Below, piece after piece: positions 5,808-8,997 of a stretch of DNA of 8,997 nucleotides. The notes beneath the pieces are model-generated. The model had not been told where the DNA came from. It did not search any database and saw only the letters and a list, made by a program, of their open reading frames with translations. The first letter of the stretch is position 1. Each line of letters starts with the position of its first letter. Source of the stretch: Gracilibacteraceae bacterium (GTDB lineage Bacteria; Bacillota; Desulfitobacteriia; Desulfitobacteriales; Syntrophobotulaceae); the NCBI GenBank assembly GCA_031263945.1, contig JAISEW010000078.1, positions 1 to 8,997 on the forward strand, read 5' to 3'. Both the position numbers and the translations under genes were made by a program.

Positions 5808-6083
5808 TCAGACAGCTTTGCTGCCTTCCGCGCCGATGAGCGCAGCCATGTTGCCCGCGCACTCCTGGCAAACGTTCTTGCCGTGGTACTGTTGCATCCC
5901 TTCCGCGTTGCCGCAGAAAATACACGCCGGAGCATACTTTTTCAGGATGATTTTTTCTTCGTCCACATAGATCTCCAAAGCGTCTTTCTCGTCGATACCG
6001 AGTGTGCGACGTAATTCAATGGGCAGCACCACACGACCCAGTTCATCTACTTTTCTCACGATGCCGATTGATTTGATGGTCAT
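5808..6083 (-). CDS. abrB: AbrB-family transition-state regulator with cysteine-rich tail
   Basis: A 91-residue DNA-binding protein. The N-terminal swapped-hairpin domain (residues 1-50) is nearly identical to Bacillus AbrB: GIVRKVDELGRVVLPIELRR (7-26), TLGI, EKDALEIYVDEEKIILKKY (32-50). AbrB binds AT-rich promoter DNA and represses stationary-phase genes during growth. The C-terminal half differs from Bacillus: it has C54-x2-C57 and C72-x2-C75 around QQYHGKNV, a likely zinc-ribbon-like module seen in clostridial-type AbrB proteins. The start is ATG at 6083 because AAGGAG lies 7 bases before it on the minus strand; an upstream in-frame start at 6155 would read through the promoter and has no such site. 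It is transcribed against its neighbours and divergently from metG, as in Bacillus, and has its own terminator. SpoVT is an alternative relative, but the short length and gene context favour AbrB. Confidence 0.93.
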   Translation of the reverse strand: MTIKSIGIVRKVDELGRVVLPIELRRTLGIDEKDALEIYVDEEKIILKKYAPACIFCGNAEGMQQYHGKNVCQECAGNMAALIGAEGSKAV

Positions 6084-6106
6084 GAAAACACTCCTTATTA
6101 ATGGAT

Positions 6107-6122
6107 TTAGCCATATGGCTAA
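6107..6122. promoter_or_regulatory. Perfect 16-bp palindrome, candidate abrB operator
   Basis: TTAGCCATATGGCTAA is a perfect palindrome in the abrB-metG intergenic region. It starts about 5 bases downstream of the proposed abrB -10 box and so would cover the abrB transcription start. A symmetric site here suits a dimeric repressor; AbrB autoregulation is known in Bacillus, but AbrB itself does not need a strict consensus, so the binding protein is unknown. Confidence 0.5.
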
Positions 6123-6126
6123 CCTT

Positions 6127-6155
6127 AACTTACCAGAAATCCCTTTAATAGTCAA
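6127..6155 (-). promoter_or_regulatory. Candidate abrB promoter
   Basis: On the minus strand TTGACT (6155-6150) and TAAGTT (6132-6127) are separated by 17 bases. The -35 box matches five of six consensus bases, but the -10 matches only three. The spacing and position (start near 6120, about 37 bases before the ATG) are right for the gene. Confidence 0.45.
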
Positions 6156-6198
6156 GCTTTTTTTGAAGAAATTTAAGTTATTTTTTTCACAATATAGT

Positions 6199-6204
6199 TA
6201 TAAT
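6199..6204 (+). promoter_or_regulatory. Candidate -10 box for metG
   Basis: A consensus TATAAT lies 22 bases before the metG ATG, inside a very AT-rich stretch. There is no good -35 box at 16-18 bases upstream (GTTATT is the nearest), and the start would fall almost at the ribosome binding site, giving a very short leader. The interval is too short for a T-box riboswitch. Confidence 0.35.
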
Positions 6205-6226
6205 ATTTTGGCAAAGGAGAGCCGTC

Positions 6227-8296
6227 ATGCCCTACTACATCACCACCCCGATCTACTACCCCAATTCCAGCCCGCATATCGGCACGGCCTACACGACCGT
6301 CGCGGCGGACGCCATCGCCCGGCTGCAAAGGATGCGCGGCCTGGAAGTCCGTTTTTTGACGGGGACGGACGAGAATTCGCAGAAGATCATCCGCGCCGCA
6401 GAGAGCGCGGGGCTGGAACCGATGCCATATGTGGACGGCATCGTGGAAAAATTCCGCGGACTCTGGCGGCTCCTAGAGGTGCAAAACGATGATTTTATCC
6501 GCACGACGGAAAAACGGCACGCCGACGCGGTGCAGCTGATCTTCCGGCAGCTTTTTGCGCAGGGCGATATTTACAAGGCGGAATACGAAGGCTGGTACTG
6601 CACTCCCTGCGAGACTTTCTGGCCGGAGAAAAAAGTCGCGGACGGCAAATGCCCGAATGACTGGTGCCGGCACGAGGTGGAGTGGATGAAGGAAGAAAGC
6701 TATTTTTTCCGTCTGTCCAAATATCAGGACCGCCTGCTGGCCCACATCGAGGCGCATCCGGAATTTATCCAGCCGGTTTCCCGCCGCAACGAAATGACGC
6801 GCTTTATCACCGGCGGGCTGGAAGACCTCTGCGTTTCGCGCACCACGTTCAAATGGGGGATCACGGTGCCTTTTGACCCGAAACACGTGGTGTATGTGTG
6901 GCTGGACGCGCTGATCAACTATATTTCGGCGCTCGGTTATCCGGACGGCGAGCTTTTTCGAAAATTCTGGCCGGCGGACGTGCATATCATGGGCAAGGAT
7001 ATCGTGCGTTTTCACGCCGTGATCTGGCCGATCGTGCTGCTGGCGCTCGGACTGCCGCTGCCCGGGCAAATCTACGGGCACGGCTGGTTTGTCGACCGCG
7101 AGGGGGGGAAAATATCCAAGTCGCGCGGCAACGCGCAGGACTCTTTTGCCTTGCTGGAGCGCTACGGTTCCGACGCCGTCCGCTATTTCCTGCTGCGGGA
7201 GATGCAGGGCGGGGGCGACGGCACATACTCGGAAGACGACCTCGTGGAGCGGATCAATGTGGATCTGGCCAATGATCTGGGCAATTTTGTCTCGCGGGCG
7301 CTGGCGATGGCGGAGCGTTACTGCGGCGGCGTCGTTCCGGCCCCGGGGCCGCCCGGCGAGCGGGAAAAAGAGATCGCGGCGCTGGCCGGAGAAGTCTGGC
7401 AGGGGGTGGAACGGAAGCTGTTGGCCTGCGATCCGGCCGGGGCGCTGGAGGAACTGTGGCGGCTGGTCGCCCGCATGAACAAATATGTGGACGAATCGGC
7501 CCCCTGGGCGCTGGCCAAAGATGAAGACCCGGCCGCGGCGGAGCGGCTGCGCACCGTGCTTTATACCTGCGCGGAAGCGATTCGCGTCCTGGGCGTCCTG
7601 TGCGCGCCGTTCATGCCGGGGGTCCCGGAGCGCTTGGGACCGCTTTTGGGCGGCGGCGTGAGTTTTAGCGACTGGGCGGACGGCGGCGTCTGGGGGCTTC
7701 TGGCGGCGGGAACGCCCGTGCAAAAAGGAGCGCCGCTTTTCCCCCGCATTGACCTTTCCCAGTTTGAGGAAGACGCGGGCGCGGGGGAAGCCGGCGCGGG
7801 CGAAAACGCGACAGCAGAGACGGGGACGGCGACGGAGACAGGGACAACGGGGGCAGAGGGGGCAGCGGAGACGGCGACAGAGACGGGGACAGAGGCAGCG
7901 GGGACGGAGACAAAGGGGGAGGTAAAGACGACGACGGCAGATGGAGAGGTCAAGACTACGGGCAGGACGCTTAAAGATGAGATAACTATGGAAGATTTTG
8001 CCAAAATAGACCTGCGGGTCGTGCGGGTCCTGCAGGCGGAAAGAATACCCAAGACGGATAAGCTGCTGCGGCTGGAGGTGGATCTGGGCGGCGAGACACG
8101 GGTGGTCGTGTCCGGCATAGCCGCGCGCTACGCTCCGGAAGATCTCGTGGGGAAAAAACTGGTGCTGGTGGCCAATCTGCAGCCGGCCAAACTGCGGGGC
8201 GTCGTGTCGCAGGGGATGATCCTCGCGGCCGCCGCCGGCGAAAAACTGGAAGTCATTTTTGCCGATGAGGCGGAGCCGGGGACGGAAGTGCGATGA
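6227..8296 (+). CDS. metG: Methionyl-tRNA synthetase with C-terminal tRNA-binding domain
   Basis: A 689-residue cytoplasmic class I synthetase that charges tRNA-Met with methionine. Residues 1 to about 355 form the catalytic fold, with PHIGT (16-20, the HIGH motif) and KISKS (295-299, the KMSKS loop). A zinc-knuckle insertion has C125, C128, C142 and C147. NADVHIMGKDIVRFH-like (from about 250) and GDGTYSEDDLVERINVDLAN (from about 328) segments are typical, followed by a helical anticodon-binding domain to about 510. Residues 588-689 are the OB-fold tRNA-binding domain (EDFAKIDLRVVRV, VVSGIA, ANLQPAKLRGVVSQGMILAA). Oddities: the second zinc pair is spaced CPNDWC where most relatives have CxxC, and the linker at about 513-585 is a long, low-complexity stretch of T, E, G and A. 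AAAGGAGA (6213-6220) is an excellent ribosome binding site, 7 bases from the ATG. The stop overlaps tatD by ATGA, so the two are cotranscribed. Confidence 0.97.
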   Translation: MPYYITTPIYYPNSSPHIGTAYTTVAADAIARLQRMRGLEVRFLTGTDENSQKIIRAAESAGLEPMPYVDGIVEKFRGLWRLLEVQNDDFIRTTEKRHADAVQLIFRQLFAQGDIYKAEYEGWYCTPCETFWPEKKVADGKCPNDWCRHEVEWMKEESYFFRLSKYQDRLLAHIEAHPEFIQPVSRRNEMTRFITGGLEDLCVSRTTFKWGITVPFDPKHVVYVWLDALINYISALGYPDGELFRKFWPADVHIMGKDIVRFHAVIWPIVLLALGLPLPGQIYGHGWFVDREGGKISKSRGNAQDSFALLERYGSDAVRYFLLREMQGGGDGTYSEDDLVERINVDLANDLGNFVSRALAMAERYCGGVVPAPGPPGEREKEIAALAGEVWQGVERKLLACDPAGALEELWRLVARMNKYVDESAPWALAKDEDPAAAERLRTVLYTCAEAIRVLGVLCAPFMPGVPERLGPLLGGGVSFSDWADGGVWGLLAAGTPVQKGAPLFPRIDLSQFEEDAGAGEAGAGENATAETGTATETGTTGAEGAAETATETGTEAAGTETKGEVKTTTADGEVKTTGRTLKDEITMEDFAKIDLRVVRVLQAERIPKTDKLLRLEVDLGGETRVVVSGIAARYAPEDLVGKKLVLVANLQPAKLRGVVSQGMILAAAAGEKLEVIFADEAEPGTEVR
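7811..7915 (+). repeat. Degenerate 6-base repeat inside metG linker
   Basis: The DNA is a drifted tandem array of hexamers related to GAGACG and GGGACA. It is read in frame as alternating TET, TGT and AET residues. It lies in the flexible linker between the anticodon-binding and C-terminal tRNA-binding domains, where unit changes of 6 bases keep the frame and length changes should be tolerated. Confidence 0.7.
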
Positions 8297-8997
8297 TCTG
8301 GGATGTTCACGCGCATTTGAACGACCCGCGGCTGGCCGGCGAGCTGGAGGCCGTTTTGGCGCGGGCGCGGGCGGCGGGAGTGGAGAGGATCATCAATATC
8401 GGGTTTGACGGGGATTCCAGCGCCGCGTCGGTGGCGCTGGCGGAAAAATATGCCTCTGTCTACGCGGCGGTGGGCGTGCATCCGCATGACGCGGCGGGCG
8501 CCGGCCCCCAGACCTGGGACCGGCTGCGCGATCTGGCCCGCCATCCCAAAGTTCTGGCCTGGGGGGAAATAGGGCTGGATTATTACCGCGACCTTTCCCC
8601 GCGCGACACCCAGCGCCGCGTTTTTACCGAACAAATAGAAATGGCGGACGAGGCGGGGCTGCCGATCGTTATCCATGACCGGGACGCGCACGGGGATGTG
8701 TTGGCTATTGTGCGCGAGCGCCCGCCGGCCCATGGCGGCGTTTTCCACTCCTATTCCGGCTCTTGGGAGATGGCGCGCGAGGTGCTGCGGCTGGGGTTCT
8801 ACCTCTCTTTCAGCGGGCCGGTCACCTACCGCAACGCGCGCCAGGCCTTGGAGGTCCTTGCCAAAGCCCCGGCGGACCGCCTGCTCGTGGAGACGGACTG
8901 CCCGTACCTGCCGCCGGAGCCGCACAGAGGAAAAAGGAACGAGCCTGCCTACGCGGCGCTGACAGCGGCGAAAGTGGCGGAACTGCGCGGCGTTTCT
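8293..8997 (+). CDS. tatD: TatD-family metal-dependent deoxyribonuclease (partial)
   Basis: The first 235 residues of a protein usually 255-260 long; the end lies beyond the window. TatD enzymes are TIM-barrel metallohydrolases that act as 3'-5' DNases with two divalent metals. All expected ligands are present: H6 and H8 in DVHAHL, E92 in WGEIGLDYY, H128 in IVIHDRDAH, H152 in FHSYSGS and D202 in VETDCPYLPPEPHRGKRNEP. The usual HCFSG motif reads HSYSG here, a mild change that keeps the His. The ATG overlaps the metG TGA (ATGA), so translation is coupled; the upstream GGAAG is a weak ribosome binding site. metG followed by tatD (yabD) is the Bacillus arrangement, usually continuing to rnmV and ksgA. 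Confidence 0.95.
   Translation, partial: MIWDVHAHLNDPRLAGELEAVLARARAAGVERIINIGFDGDSSAASVALAEKYASVYAAVGVHPHDAAGAGPQTWDRLRDLARHPKVLAWGEIGLDYYRDLSPRDTQRRVFTEQIEMADEAGLPIVIHDRDAHGDVLAIVRERPPAHGGVFHSYSGSWEMAREVLRLGFYLSFSGPVTYRNARQALEVLAKAPADRLLVETDCPYLPPEPHRGKRNEPAYAALTAAKVAELRGVS

Noticed and set aside
6084..6226. T-box riboswitch upstream of metG
   Set aside because: The interval is too short and, with TATAAT at 6199, leaves almost no leader; no T-box sequence or specifier stem is visible.
6473..7723. 416-codon minus-strand frame over metG
   Set aside because: Antisense to conserved MetRS domains and without recognisable motifs.
7561..8118. Serine/valine-rich minus-strand frame over the MetRS linker
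   Set aside because: Its low complexity is just the reverse reading of the hexamer repeat.

Overview
The window looks like a chromosomal piece of a GC-rich member of the Bacillota. The main evidence is gene order: delta' subunit (holB), ricT/yaaT, yabA, rsmI, a divergent abrB, metG and tatD follow one another almost exactly as in the Bacillus subtilis origin-proximal region (holB-yaaT-yabA-yabB-yazA-yabC-abrB-metS-yabD). The high GC content and the cysteine-rich tail of the AbrB protein fit a clostridial or Negativicutes-type lineage better than Bacillus itself. That finer placement is inference.

Layout. Positions 1-504 hold the broken 3' part of a type III restriction enzyme Res subunit, which loses its reading just before helicase motif VI. 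About 215 bases follow with no recognisable gene. Next comes an EF-G-like translational GTPase (720-2693, TTG start), of the EF-G-2 subfamily that carries DTPGY in place of DTPGH. It is separated from holB by three copies of a small palindromic extragenic repeat (2701-2817), two of which face each other and can form a large hairpin. The tight cluster holB-ricT-yabA-rsmI follows, with overlaps or 1-10 base gaps. rsmI ends inside an array of eight 7-base tandem repeats (5595-5650). Between rsmI and abrB there is a possible 22-codon ORF with a very strong ribosome binding site, then the abrB terminator (read on the minus strand). abrB (minus) and metG (plus) diverge from a 143-base AT-rich region containing a perfect 16-bp palindrome. 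metG overlaps tatD by ATGA, and tatD runs off the right edge.

How the genes relate. The core is housekeeping: replication (delta' clamp-loader subunit, and YabA, which restrains DnaA-driven initiation), RNA and translation (EF-G-like factor, RsmI 16S rRNA methylation, MetRS), RNA processing or sporulation control (RicT), transition-state regulation (AbrB) and a TatD nuclease. The left end (restriction remnant plus EF-G-like gene in place of the usual tmk-yaaQ-yaaR) is a synteny break and probably marks an island edge.

I found no convincing new multi-gene system. The most unusual items are the repeat-derived end of rsmI, the small ORF with the near-perfect Shine-Dalgarno, the palindrome over the predicted abrB start, an altered zinc knuckle and expanded repeat linker in MetRS, and the degenerate features of delta' and RicT.
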